The notes under the pieces were generated by a model, which was given only the letters and a program-made list of their open reading frames with translations, did not search any database and was not told the origin of the DNA. A program made the translations under genes and the position numbers. Below are positions 52,601-60,973 of a stretch of 64,000 nt of DNA, in pieces. Positions within the stretch are counted from its first letter, which is position 1; the number at the start of each line of letters is the position of its first letter. The stretch is from Motacilla alba alba (lineage: Eukaryota > Chordata > Aves > Passeriformes > Motacillidae): the NCBI RefSeq assembly GCF_015832195.1, contig NC_052026.1, positions 13,813,619 through 13,877,618 of the forward strand. Reading direction: 5' to 3'.

Positions 52601-55600
52601 AATCAAGTTGATGAGGGCGTTCACCGCCTGGTGATGCTGTCAAACAAGCGCATCCAGGAACTGGAGCTGCTGATGGAGTTCGAGAAAGTGGAAGAGTGTT
52701 TTAAGGAGGTAAGGCCTACCTGTCAGTTCCAGTGGCTGCTGCCCTCTGACTGTGATTTCCACAGCAGGTACTGGGCCTGTTGATGTGTTGTGTGAAGGTG
52801 TACAGTGATGATTGATCCTTAAAAATGGTAAGTGAACATAAGAATCTGAGACAGAGTTTCAGCAGTGCTGAGAATCAAGCCACTTATTTCCCTGGTATCT
52901 GTTGATGCCAAGTGAAAGTCCCTTGGCCTCTCTCGAGGTATGGATTAGTCAAACCCCATAAACATCTGTGAACTGGCTCACAGGTAAGTCATACACTTGG
53001 AGGTTGGGTGTTTTTTTTGACCCTCTCAGTGAGGCTGTTGATGAAGTATTCTTCATACTTCACCGTGAGAAACAGCAGAGTGGTGTCAAAAAGCTGATAA
53101 GTCTGCATGTCCCCCATGGGCTGTAGCTCCTGCAGGGTCTCCTGACATCCTGTTGCAGAATATCCCTGCCCCACACTGGCTGCCCATCCCTGTTGTGTAC
53201 TCTGTTGTTTAGATTCCTCTGCTGTTCTCAGGTCCCTGATATCTGATAAGTCCAGGCACCCTCCTTCCCCTCTGGGTGCAGCACCAGGCACACTCAGTTT
53301 GCCTTTGGGTGCAGCCCTCTGTACAGGCTCCAGGGAGGGAACAGTTTCTTGTCCTTAGCCCAAGAGCCTTGCTCAGCCTCTCCCACCTGCTGCACTTCTG
53401 TGGGACCTTCAATTTCCCTTCATTCAATGCTTGTTGAAGCTCTTGACAATCATGGGATAACTGAAGCAGACACTGGCTTTCAGAAGGACCTTTGAAACCT
53501 GTAGCCATGTTGATAGAGGACCTCAAAAAGTCATAAAGCGACTCAGGTCTGAGCATCCTAAAAGAGCTGATCAGTCCTTTCAGTGTTGCAGATCCCAGAT
53601 GTTCCATGTTGCAGATCCCTAAGCCTGAACTCAATGTTGAGATAATGGAGTCGCTTGGTTTCCTGTGCTGTAACTCATCAGCAATGAGAAGTTTGTATGT
53701 CCTTAAAAATAATGATTAGGATCAGTTTCACTATTGCTGTTCTGGGATTCTGGGCTCCTCTCCTCTAGTGGGAACTGGATTTGCAAAGGAGGCTGTAGCC
53801 TAGCTAGTGTTTTCAGAGGCCAAGGTGGATCCAGGAGTTTTAATGACTTCCCATTTGCAGGTAGACACTGGGGCGCCATGCAGGATGTGCTCAGGACAAG
53901 AAGTGTGTTGCAAGAACCTGGTAGAGACTCTTGTTAAACACACAGGTTCCTAATACCAAACAGAAATGAAGAAAGGCACAAAAGCAGGCACTGCAACCTC
54001 TTTCTGCTTTAAGCTGAACTTTATTTTTTTTTTGTTGAATTGAGTAACACTCAGCTGTTCCTGGATTACTTTGCTTGTAGGTCACCAGTGGTGGTAGGAG
54101 CTGCTCCTGCTGTTAAGCCTGCCTGGGAGCTCTAGGCAGCAGCAGTGTGCCTCTCTGCAGTACTGAGAACCACCATCTCTTCCTCTTGCCAGTGGGCTTG
54201 CTTCTTGTAACCTCACAGTCCACAAAAGTAGGAGTTTGTCCTTGACTATGGGGTTGAGCTGGGATATGGATTCAGGTGACATAGGAAAACAGGATGTGTG
54301 GGCGTTAGGAAGCACTTAGTCTGTCCCTTCCCCCAGGTGCACCTATGCCTGGAGCATTGCAGACAAGTTTACCAGGCTGTTTTTAAAAACAGTGATGATG
54401 GAGATGCTGTGTTATCCTGCCTGGCCTCCTATGACTGCTTGGCTCTTAGGATGCTCTTGTTAGTCATGCCTCTACCTCTCTTGGAGGATATGGGCTGATA
54501 ACTACAGCAGTAGCTGCGCTCCACTGAGGAACATGCAGTTGCTGCTCAGCTTTGTGGAGAGCTGCCTTCAGAAAACCAGGAGCTGAGAGTCACAGAGAAC
54601 CATGAAACATTGCAGATGGGGAGAATCCATCAATACCTTCACACTGACGTGGTTCATGTCCTGCCAGTCAGAGAAGGGAAGTGATGTAGAAAATCTGGCA
54701 GCAAGGAGATTTGATCCCAGTTGGGGGTAACAATAATAGGAATGTCAGGCCAGTCTGCAAGTTGCAGAGCTTGCTTTAGACCATGGCTCACCCAAAACAG
54801 AGCCCAGGCAGCCACTTGCCCTGTTTATGCCTAAGGCTAGTGAGCAATAGCAGAGCTTTTCAATTACTCTGTAACCTAAAGTGGAAAAACTCTGAGCAGG
54901 AGGCTCAGACTGAAATGCCAGAATATAGGGGGGAGAAGTCTACACACATTCTTTCCAGTAATGAGATGACCAGCGTTATGAGAGCAGTTCCTTGCTCTTT
55001 CCACATAAAGGCCTACCTTGGTGAGTAGCACAGGGTGACTAACAAGCAGGGCTTATCCCTTTTCTTCTAGGTCAGCAGTTGGATTGAGAATGTTGGCAGA
55101 AAACGGCTAAAGGAAACTATCAACCTGGATGATTCTTTGGAGATGCTGCTTCAAGCACAAAAGCAGTTCAAGGAGTTTGATCTTGTTGCCAGTGTAAGTG
55201 TTGTCCAATTGCCAAATTATATTCTCCAGCATCTGAGTTGGTAGCGTGTGTGTCTTGTATCTGCTCAGCCAAACACATGGTGCTGAGAGGGTTCATCACC
55301 AAAGTGTGTGTCATTCCCTCTCACTACACAGTCTCCCTGCTCTCCTTTTGCAGACAAAGCCACCAGCTCAGCACTTAGTAGATGGCATTTACCAGTCTTG
55401 GGGAAAATAACTACTGGGTTGAAAGATGTTTTTTTTTTGTTCCTCCTTTGATGTGCTTGTAACACTGCCTTTTTCTGATCCTGACTGAGCCATGGTCTTG
55501 CTGTGTAGGCCTTTACAAGCTGCTGTGTGACAAGTGTAAATCATAAGAGATCAGGCTCCAAAATTCTGCTGTAAACAAAGACACCCCTGCTCATGTGATT

Positions 55601-55900
55601 TGAACCTTAAAAACCAGTCTAATTAGCCCTAGCTGTTAATGGCCTTGAAGACTACTTAGTGTTGATTCCAGCTCTCTATCCTCATAAGCAATACCTTTTT
55701 GTTTTCAGGAATATTGCAGAAGGGGACAGGAAGCATTAAAGAAGATGAATCAATGGGAAGACTTTTCCTTTGTGGATGTGCATTCCTACAGGGTAAAGCT
55801 GCAGACCTACGAAGATGAGCTGGAGGAGTTCTGCACCCAGCTGGATGAAACGAGGCACAGAGTCTGTGAAACAGTCAGGCTGTATGAATTCTTTGACAAG
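10498..55900 (+). CDS. PLEKHG4B: PLEKHG4B-like RhoGEF, 5' and central part (12 exons joined)
   Basis: Join: 10498-10695, 16691-18812, 24011-24226, 27989-28112, 29194-29287, 34302-34388, 36166-36282, 38447-38545, 39553-39701, 52570-52708, 55071-55193, 55709-55900. The exons total 3,660 nt, or 1,220 codons, with phases matching at every junction and no internal stop. Numbering from 10498, residues 1 to about 185 form a conserved N-terminal block, about 190-815 are acidic and low-complexity, about 820-986 are CRAL-TRIO/SEC14-like, and 987-1220 are helical and spectrin-repeat-like. Proteins of this family are cytoplasmic guanine-nucleotide exchange factors for Rho GTPases; the CRAL-TRIO part is thought to bind lipid or protein and the spectrin part to scaffold. 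Nothing here shows catalysis, because the DH and PH exons were not found before 64000. The N-terminal block (starting near [10 protein letters not shown]) is, from memory of the family, typical of PLEKHG4B and absent from the main human PLEKHG4 form. The paralogue PLEKHG4 remains the main alternative. The start codon is unresolved. Confidence 0.85.
12060..12065 (+). promoter_or_regulatory. GC box (Sp1-type)
   Basis: The sequence gggcgg lies 17 bases upstream of the first CCAAT box, within the CpG island. Confidence 0.4.
12082..12086 (+). promoter_or_regulatory. CCAAT box 1
   Basis: CCAAT in the context ggcagCCAATGGGAGG, the preferred flanks for NF-Y binding, inside the CpG island. Confidence 0.5.
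12112..12116 (+). promoter_or_regulatory. CCAAT box 2
   Basis: CCAAT in the context gcagCCAATAGCAG, 30 bases downstream of the first box and in the same orientation. Paired NF-Y sites about three helical turns apart are common in CpG-island promoters. Confidence 0.5.
12217..12620. repeat. G-rich minisatellite, 41-bp unit, ten copies
   Basis: Unit starts are 12217, 12251, 12292, 12333, 12374, 12415, 12456, 12497, 12538 and 12579. The first unit lacks 7 bases (gctgggc), and the array decays from 12620. The unit begins gtgtgagggcactgggtgct and ends ggagggagag, with a few alternating variants such as cctgagga/cccgagaa. The plus strand carries many closely spaced G-runs. The array starts at the edge of a CpG island. 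It creates long minus-strand open frames in all three frames because it lacks minus-strand stops and 41 is not a multiple of 3. Confidence 0.97.
16691..18812 (+). CDS. PLEKHG4B: PLEKHG4B giant exon: N-terminal block plus acidic disordered region
   Basis: A single 2,122-nt exon follows the acceptor gtctccacag and ends CCTAAAG before gtacag, entering in phase 0 and leaving in phase 1. The first ~119 codons continue the conserved block, with [19 protein letters not shown] and the closing [10 protein letters not shown]. The remaining ~590 codons are rich in Glu, Ser, Pro and Gln with no fold I recognise, consistent with a long disordered linker before the CRAL-TRIO module. The frame runs 12 more codons past the donor to a TAA at 18848, so intron retention would give a truncated protein. 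The first in-frame ATG is at 16961. Confidence 0.92.
23274..23307. repeat. 17-bp tandem duplication
   Basis: The unit aaaaaaactagccttag occurs twice back to back and exactly. It is probably a replication-slippage product in the intron before the exon at 24011. Confidence 0.9.
23485..23530 (+). mobile_element. Possible degenerate CR1 tail
   Basis: The sequence ggctggactaggagaccaag then gtctctttggctaatttcc resembles the CR1 segment 'ttggactagatgacctt...ggtctcttccaac'. It lacks the terminal octamer repeats, so the call is tentative. Confidence 0.25.
24011..24226 (+). CDS. PLEKHG4B: PLEKHG4B exon: linker into CRAL-TRIO module
   Basis: The exon is 216 nt, phase 1 at both ends, between the acceptor ttgcttgtcttacag and the donor gtgagt. 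The first part is Thr/Pro-rich ([13 protein letters not shown]). The second part, [20 protein letters not shown], leads into the start of the CRAL-TRIO-like domain. The split final codon joins the next exon to give YLPGTRD, a junction that matches PLEKHG4 and PLEKHG4B proteins. Confidence 0.9.
24227..27988 (+). other. Intron, 3.8 kb
   Basis: This phase-1 intron runs from gtgagt to tttacag. The joined protein YLPG-TRDKSG matches the family directly, so no missing exon is expected. I see no recognisable features inside. Confidence 0.85.
27989..28112 (+). CDS. PLEKHG4B: PLEKHG4B exon: CRAL-TRIO-like domain, first part
   Basis: The exon is 124 nt, phase 1 in and phase 2 out. It follows the pyrimidine-rich acceptor ctctttttacag and encodes [20 protein letters not shown], then [14 protein letters not shown]. 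This is the family signature in which a short hydrophobic strand (AVAIIT) is followed by an amphipathic helix. The donor is the weak form AAG|gtttgt, but both flanking phases and the protein match demand it. Confidence 0.92.
28113..29193 (+). other. Intron, 1.1 kb, weak donor
   Basis: This phase-2 intron begins gtttgt and ends ccttgcag. I see no features inside. Confidence 0.85.
29194..29287 (+). CDS. PLEKHG4B: PLEKHG4B exon: CRAL-TRIO-like domain, core strand
   Basis: The exon is 94 nt, phase 2 in and phase 0 out, acceptor gtccttgcag and donor gtgagc. It encodes [20 protein letters not shown] and then a helix ending [15 protein letters not shown] is the buried core beta-strand of the SEC14-like fold and is nearly invariant between the PLEKHG4 and PLEKHG4B paralogues. 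Confidence 0.93.
29288..34301 (+). other. Intron, 5.0 kb
   Basis: This phase-0 intron runs from gtgagc to cttgtag. No coding, RNA or clear repeat feature is visible. Confidence 0.85.
34302..34388 (+). CDS. PLEKHG4B: PLEKHG4B exon: CRAL-TRIO-like domain
   Basis: The exon is 87 nt, 29 codons, phase 0 at both ends, acceptor gttctcttgtag and donor gtaatg. It encodes [20 protein letters not shown] then RMEKPPAGQ. The hydrophobic strand GVLLLVEK corresponds to the next core strand of the SEC14-like fold. The frame is fixed by both neighbours. Confidence 0.9.
34389..38446 (+). other. Two introns flanking the exon at 36166 (1.8 and 2.2 kb)
   Basis: Both introns are phase 0 with canonical borders. 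Apart from the exon at 36166-36282, only short T-rich runs (for example near 37940 and 38170) stand out. Confidence 0.8.
36166..36282 (+). CDS. PLEKHG4B: PLEKHG4B exon: end of CRAL-TRIO-like domain
   Basis: The exon is 117 nt, 39 codons, phase 0 at both ends, acceptor attcctgtgcag and donor gtgagt. It encodes [20 protein letters not shown] and then [17 protein letters not shown]. The [12 protein letters not shown] end is a strongly conserved family landmark where the CRAL-TRIO module hands over to the spectrin-like helices. Confidence 0.93.
38447..38545 (+). CDS. PLEKHG4B: PLEKHG4B exon: first spectrin-like helix
   Basis: The exon is 99 nt, 33 codons, phase 0 at both ends, acceptor cttcttgtag and donor gtaagc. 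It encodes [20 protein letters not shown] followed by [13 protein letters not shown]. Heptad-like spacing of Leu, Cys and Phe suggests an amphipathic helix of the spectrin-repeat region. Confidence 0.92.
38546..39552 (+). other. Intron, 1.0 kb
   Basis: This phase-0 intron runs from gtaagc to ccctccag. It is open in several frames but shows no conserved-looking peptide or repeat. Confidence 0.85.
39553..39701 (+). CDS. PLEKHG4B: PLEKHG4B exon: spectrin-like region
   Basis: The exon is 149 nt, phase 0 in and phase 2 out, acceptor gatccctccag and donor gtgagc. It encodes [20 protein letters not shown], a central segment [19 protein letters not shown], and ends TLTQDY with a split Arg codon. Length and pattern fit helix-loop-helix packing. 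It is followed by the largest intron found here, 12.9 kb. Confidence 0.92.
42121..42141. repeat. Poly-T run of 21
   Basis: An uninterrupted run of 21 T lies within the 12.9-kb intron. It could be the poly-A tail of an insertion read from the opposite strand, but no element body is recognisable to its left. Confidence 0.8.
44987..45018. repeat. 16-bp tandem duplication
   Basis: The unit cattattgtcttctgc occurs twice in tandem, exactly, within the 12.9-kb intron. Confidence 0.9.
52570..52708 (+). CDS. PLEKHG4B: PLEKHG4B exon: spectrin-like region
   Basis: The exon is 139 nt, phase 2 in and phase 0 out, acceptor tccccttgcag and donor gtaagg. The first base completes the Arg codon, giving the continuous peptide [21 protein letters not shown], which matches the family across the 12.9-kb intron. 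It continues with a long charged helix ending [17 protein letters not shown]. Confidence 0.92.
52709..55070 (+). other. Intron, 2.4 kb, with antisense protein-like frames
   Basis: This phase-0 intron runs from gtaagg to tcttctag. Minus-strand open frames at 53634-53209 and 53291-52989 are described in the findings. Nothing else is recognised. Confidence 0.8.
55071..55193 (+). CDS. PLEKHG4B: PLEKHG4B exon: spectrin-like region
   Basis: The exon is 123 nt, 41 codons, phase 0 at both ends, acceptor ttttcttctag and donor gtaagt. It encodes [20 protein letters not shown] and then [21 protein letters not shown]. The W-I-E-N-V-G and LLQAQKQF landmarks are shared with both PLEKHG4 paralogues and are typical of spectrin-repeat helices A and B. 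Confidence 0.93.
55194..55708 (+). other. Intron, 0.5 kb
   Basis: This phase-0 intron runs from gtaagt to gttttcag. No features are visible. Confidence 0.9.
55709..55900 (+). CDS. PLEKHG4B: PLEKHG4B exon: spectrin-like region, last exon found in the window
   Basis: The exon is 192 nt, 64 codons, phase 0 at both ends, acceptor tttttgttttcag and donor gtaaga. It encodes [20 protein letters not shown] and ends with the helix [11 protein letters not shown]. In the family this is followed by more helical sequence and then the DH domain. I read each plausible acceptor downstream to 64000 and none opens a matching frame, so the next exon probably lies outside the window. Confidence 0.92.
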
Positions 55901-57349
55901 GTAAGACAAGGCATCTGCTGCACAGAGGAGGGTGTAAAAAGTCTGCTTGGACTCAGTCCAGTGCTAAATTGTTTATGAAAGGTGTGAAGTGTAGTATTTG
56001 CTCCATCAGGGAGCTGGATCTATAACCTGCAGCAGTCCCCTCATGCTCATGTGTCTGCAGTGATTTTTTTCAAGTCAGTATGTGGGAGAAGGGGTGGGTG
56101 TGTCTTCCAGAAAATGTCCACATCTGTTAAGCATAGAGGTTTTCTGCTCTCTGAGCTACAGCTTTTTAACCCCTTTCATGGCAACAGTGGGCAGAAGGAT
56201 TATGGCACTGCTGGCTTTCATGACAAGGGCCAAGAGATGAGCTGACTGTGTCCAGTCTTGGCCACTATGTCAGGACAGGCTGCCTGCATTTTCCTGCTAT
56301 ATTCTTACACACTGGCCAATTCAGCCTGTGGACCCATCAGGAGCAGCACCCTGCTTGTCAGTCCTAAGGACAGTCCAACCCCTCCCATGTGGAGGCCTGC
56401 ATGAGGAAAGGGAGCACCAGAATGGAGAGCTGGGAAGTGTGGCTGAGGGAACAAGGGATCCCTGGATCATCACAGGGATCTGGGAAGCAGGAGGATAGGA
56501 TGTGTGTGGTGACTGTGCTGAGTGCCTGACCTTCCCACCTGTTTGGTTTAGATCTGCACCCATTTAGCAGATCTGCAGTTGGACTTGGTGTTCTTTAATT
56601 TCTAAAGTTGCAGATGAAAAAGCAGAAGGATTTTCTAACTGCATTTTAAAATACAACTTTGGCAAGAACAGAAAGCCAGGGAGCCTGTGCTCCATTTATT
56701 CCACACTTGTACAAACATTGGGTATTGAAGTTCTCAAATTCCAGAAAGAATAGACACTAAAAGTTAAGCTGTACCAGATGTAGGTGGCACTTAGTTGCTG
56801 TCTCTGAGCTGCCTTGGCAGCCAGAAGTGCTCAGGGGAGGAGGAAGGAAATTCAGCTAAACATGAAAACATGGAAAATCATCCCGTGTGAGGCAGAAAAG
56901 TGGAGAAAGCAGCCCAGAACACTGCTGTCAGAGCAATGAAGATTGAGTTTGTTTGGTGATGCTGTGCAGATCTGCTCTGGCTCATCTCTGCAGTTTGCTG
57001 TGCAGGTGGGGGACTCTTGCTGTGGAACTATGTAATTTTTTTTTCACCCCAATGGAGAGAGAATTGCCTCCTGTGCCATAGGAGAATAGCAAGAACCTGT
57101 GCTTTTCTACCTCACTGAGCAGATGTTCAGGGGCTGCTCTGGTACTTGAACACCCCTTGCCATCATGGGGGATCCTGGGAAGGATCTTGGGAAGGGTTTT
57201 CTCATGTGTTTTCTGATAAATTGAGGCACACAAAAGCACCAAGCCTTGTTTGGCATACTGACAATTGTGCAGCCAAGCCAAACATTGGTCGTATGTGAAC
57301 CCTTCCAGCCAGAGCTGGAAGTCTCTGGAGCACAAATGTGAACTGTAGC

Positions 57350-57725
57350 ACATGATCATAGAGCCAAACAATGGTTTGAGCTTGAAGGGATTTTAAAGAA
57401 ATCATCCAGTTCCAACTTCCCTGCTACAGGCAGAGATGCCACCCACTAGACCAGATTGCTGCAAGCCCCCACCCTGGCCTTGAACACTTACAGGGATGGG
57501 GCAACCACAGCTTCTCTGGACAGCCTGTGCCAGGGCCTCCCCACCCTCACAGGGAAGAATTTCTTCCTAATATCCAATCAAATCCTGCCCTCTGTCAGTT
57601 TGAAGCCATTCTCTCTTGTCCTGTCACTCCATGCCCTTGTCCAAAGTCCCTCTCCAGCTGTCTTGGAGCCTCTTCAGGTTCCACAGGTGTTCTAAGGTCT
57701 CCCCAAAGCTTCTGAGCTGCTCAGT
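57350..57725 (-). mobile_element. CR1 retroposon fragment, minus strand
   Basis: Reading the minus strand gives the avian CR1 3' region in order: ggggagaccttagaacacc, a segment containing ggatattaggaagaaattc, then ggtctagtgggtggcatctc, ending near ggctctatgatcatg. The copy is 5'-truncated and only moderately diverged. It lies in the last intron, antisense to the gene. Confidence 0.92.
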
Positions 57726-60535
57726 GCTCTCTTCTGGCATGGAAGTTGCATTGTGCTGGTAGTCTTGGGCTGCCAGGATAGTTGGACATGACTATAGCAG
57801 TGTGTTTCTCCACAGCTTCAAAGCCTTTTCAGAGCCTGGGTCATTTCTAGGGACACAAATGCTACATAGACCCCAACAGTGGCCCATTAATTTTCTGAGG
57901 GCATTGCAGCTGTTTTGGTGGATGAAAACTCCAAGATGCAGTCCTTGGCAGCAGCAGCAGCCCTCTTGGTTGTGTCTTTCATGCTGCATGGCCCCAGTGA
58001 AAACAAAATTGTAGTGGCACAGTGTGTTTTCACACTGCTTTGTGTGGAGGAGACGCAGCTGGCTCAGGGAGGGAGAAGGATTTTGATCTCACTGGTTTCA
58101 GTAGAGCTATAAACAATTCTGGTGGTGTAAATATACTGTGTATGTATTGTGAACCAGTGGCCAACTGAAACAAAGAGTGTAGGGGGATACATCCTGCAGC
58201 TGTAGGATCAGTGCAGAAATCGCTGCACAGCATGAAAGTTCTTTCAGTGCCTGTGAGTTTGATCTTGATCTCCAGAATGCTTTCTGCCTTCCCAAAGCAA
58301 AGTTAGTGGTGTGGTCTGGGAGGTGGGGGATAAGCAGAAGATCTCATCTAAACTGATTTCCCTGTCTTCTGATACTGAGCTGCTTTTGACCTTCCTGCAT
58401 TGATCTTGTCAGTGCCTGCCTAACTCCCTTCTCTCTTCCCTAATATCTGAGGGCATATCTACAGCAGGAGTCTGCAATAAGCAATGTCCTTGATATTCCT
58501 TCTCGTAAAGAGCCTGCAGAGTGCCAAACCCCAGGATTTGGGGAAGAAGCCCAAGGATGCGTAAGCAATGTACACTATGGTAATGAGCTGGCAAGCTCAG
58601 GTCTCCAAACATCTCAGCGTGTGCCGAGGGAGTGGAACGCCCACCATGGGGATCATGGTGTTCATCCCTCACGTACCTCACTGCCTGCTGGGAAAGGGAG
58701 GCCCTGTTATGCTGGCCCTCCTGCATGTGGTGGGCAAGCGTTTTGTAGGGCGCTGCCTGTGGCTGCCGGACAGGCTGTGGGACAGGACAACATAACCCCA
58801 TATGCCCCATCAAGATGCTGTACTGGTTTTTTTCACTGCTTGGCAGTTCCTGAAGGCCTGTCAGAGCTCCTTGCCATGAGGCAGGCTGAGCTGGGCCAGA
58901 CCACATGGAGCTTGCACATGGGCTGGCAGGGTTCCCTCCCCAAAGACATGACTGGTGCCAAGCTGGATGTTTCCATTTGTCCCCGCTTCCTTTGTGGCAG
59001 GAGCCCTTGGTGCCTGACAGGAGGGTGGATGATGGTTGGGCTGAGGCAGGAGGAGCAGTGAAGGAAGATGCTTTCCCCACCTCTGACTGTGGGCTGGAGG
59101 ATTGTTTTTCAGTACCACAAAGTCAATGTGGGTATATTCGGGGTCCTGCCATCTCCCTGTGGCTTCAAGCCTGGTTTGGCCACTGTCCCTTGTTTACTCA
59201 GTTCCAAGAATGGCTGGGATCTGGCACCATAAATGCTTTGGGGAAAAACTGGGCAGCTGAACAAGCAAGGGTGTGTATGGTGCACCAAAAGCATTGGTGT
59301 TTCTTTTGTTCTGGGGTTCCTACAGGACAGTAGTCAGTATCCTTTTCTCTTGCTCTCTATCCTGGCTTCACAATAACACTGCCATAGGTACACCATCAAG
59401 ACCAGGAGCAGCCACAGCGAGTCTTCCTCTCCTTGCTTATCTCATTAGGCTTCATATTTTTTCCTTCCTCAAGCTCTCTCTGAGTGAACTATTTCCCAGA
59501 ACACTCTTATATCCCATGTTGTTGACTTTACCATTAGTGAAGTGCAGGTTACCTGGACTGCATGTTTGAAATGGCCCATGTGAGAGCCATGTGCCCTGTC
59601 AGCACCTTACTTGCAGCAGCACATCCAGTGAGCCAGAGCACACAGGACTGTCTCTACCAGGGCTGGGATCACAACCCGTCCTGCTGAAGGTCAGGAGTGA
59701 AGGTGCATGATCCTTGCCGGCACAAGTGGAAGAAAGCAGTGACCCAACCAGAACGGGCAGTGTCCCATAGAAGGTGCAGCACCGGCATACCCTGTGGCCT
59801 TGTGGTGATGTGGTGCCCAGAGCTGAACTGCCTGTATCATTACAGGAGGGCCTGAGGCAGCTCCGGGGGCTTTTTCCTGCTTCTCAGGATGTTGTGCAAG
59901 ATGGTGCCTCACTGGTGCTCAGGGAAAGTGTGGTCATTGCCCTGCCATAGCTTGAGAGTCTCTTGCAGCTTGAGACCTTGCCTTATGTTTGCTTTCTGAG
60001 GGAAGTGGTTCAGTTTCAGTTCTCACTGCTGAGGATTGTTGGGGCAAGATGGGTTGAGAAATGGTAGAGTTTGCCATTGCTTGGGATTTCTTGGGGCTCT
60101 GTTCCATGAGTGATTCCTTCAGTGGTGTGTTCTCTGTCTGTTTCCCTTGGATCTTTTCCCTCAGAGGACCCCTGGCCATCAGCCTCTGCCGATTCTTGTT
60201 CCTCGGTTGTGTGTCTTTTTTTTGCTGCACTGAAGGAGCTGCTGCTTCTGACTTCTGCTAGGAGTGGGCAGAATATTGCCCAGCCCCTCTCCATCTGTGT
60301 TTACATCTCCAGGAATGGGTTACCTGTGCTTCTGGGTGGACCTGCCCCCACAGTGGGTTCTCCTGTGCTCTCCTCCTCAGCCACTTTGTTCTTTGTGGCT
60401 TAGAAAACAAAGCCTTTGGCAAGTGAAGGAGGTGCCTGCCCTTCCTGGGGGAGGGCCAGCTGGCCTGCATTTGATTATGGCAGTGCCTCCTCATCCTTCC
60501 CCATTGTCCTTGCTGCTGTAGGAATGCCAGCCTTT

Positions 60536-60880
60536 TTGCGCTCCATCCCGTGAGCAAGTGTTGCTGCTCTGGGGCCCAAAGAGGGGCTGGGGCCCTTCTT
60601 CCCGTCGCTTTCGCCTCTCTGCACCTCTCCATGCACCTTTCTCTCCAAGTCACAGTCGCCCCATCCCGGCTCCGGCAGCAGACGGACACAGCAAACCCTC
60701 TTGTAAGTACCAAGAGTGCGGCGGCCTGGCTGACGTGTGAGCTGTATTGATATTGTTTGGAAACAATGTAGAGAAGGCTTTTCACTCGGCTGCTTGTGCG
60801 TGTCTGTGCATCCAGCGTGAATCAGAGCGCTTTGTGTGCGGCTTTTGTGCGCTCAGACAGAACCCCGTGGGCTGTGGGCA
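60536..60880 (+). promoter_or_regulatory. CpG cluster in the last intron, possible internal promoter or 5' exon
   Basis: About 19 CpGs occur in roughly 340 bases by hand count, clearly denser than the flanks. A consensus donor, CCTCTT|gtaagt, lies at 60703, and an acceptor-like pyrimidine tract ending tccaagtcacag lies at 60655. A 5' untranslated exon ending at 60702 is possible. It would lie just upstream of where the DH-PH exons should follow. Confidence 0.35.
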
Positions 60881-60934
60881 TCTTTGCATGGTCCCTCTGA
60901 ATCCCAGGGCTGCGCTGTCTGTAGTAGAGCAGAC

Positions 60935-60973
60935 TTTCTCTTTATTAGAAATCCCTCTTTCTCTTTATTAGAA
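60935..60973. repeat. Short direct repeat, 23-base spacing
   Basis: The sequence tttctctttattagaa occurs at 60935 and again at 60958. It is a local duplication just after the CpG cluster. Confidence 0.85.
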
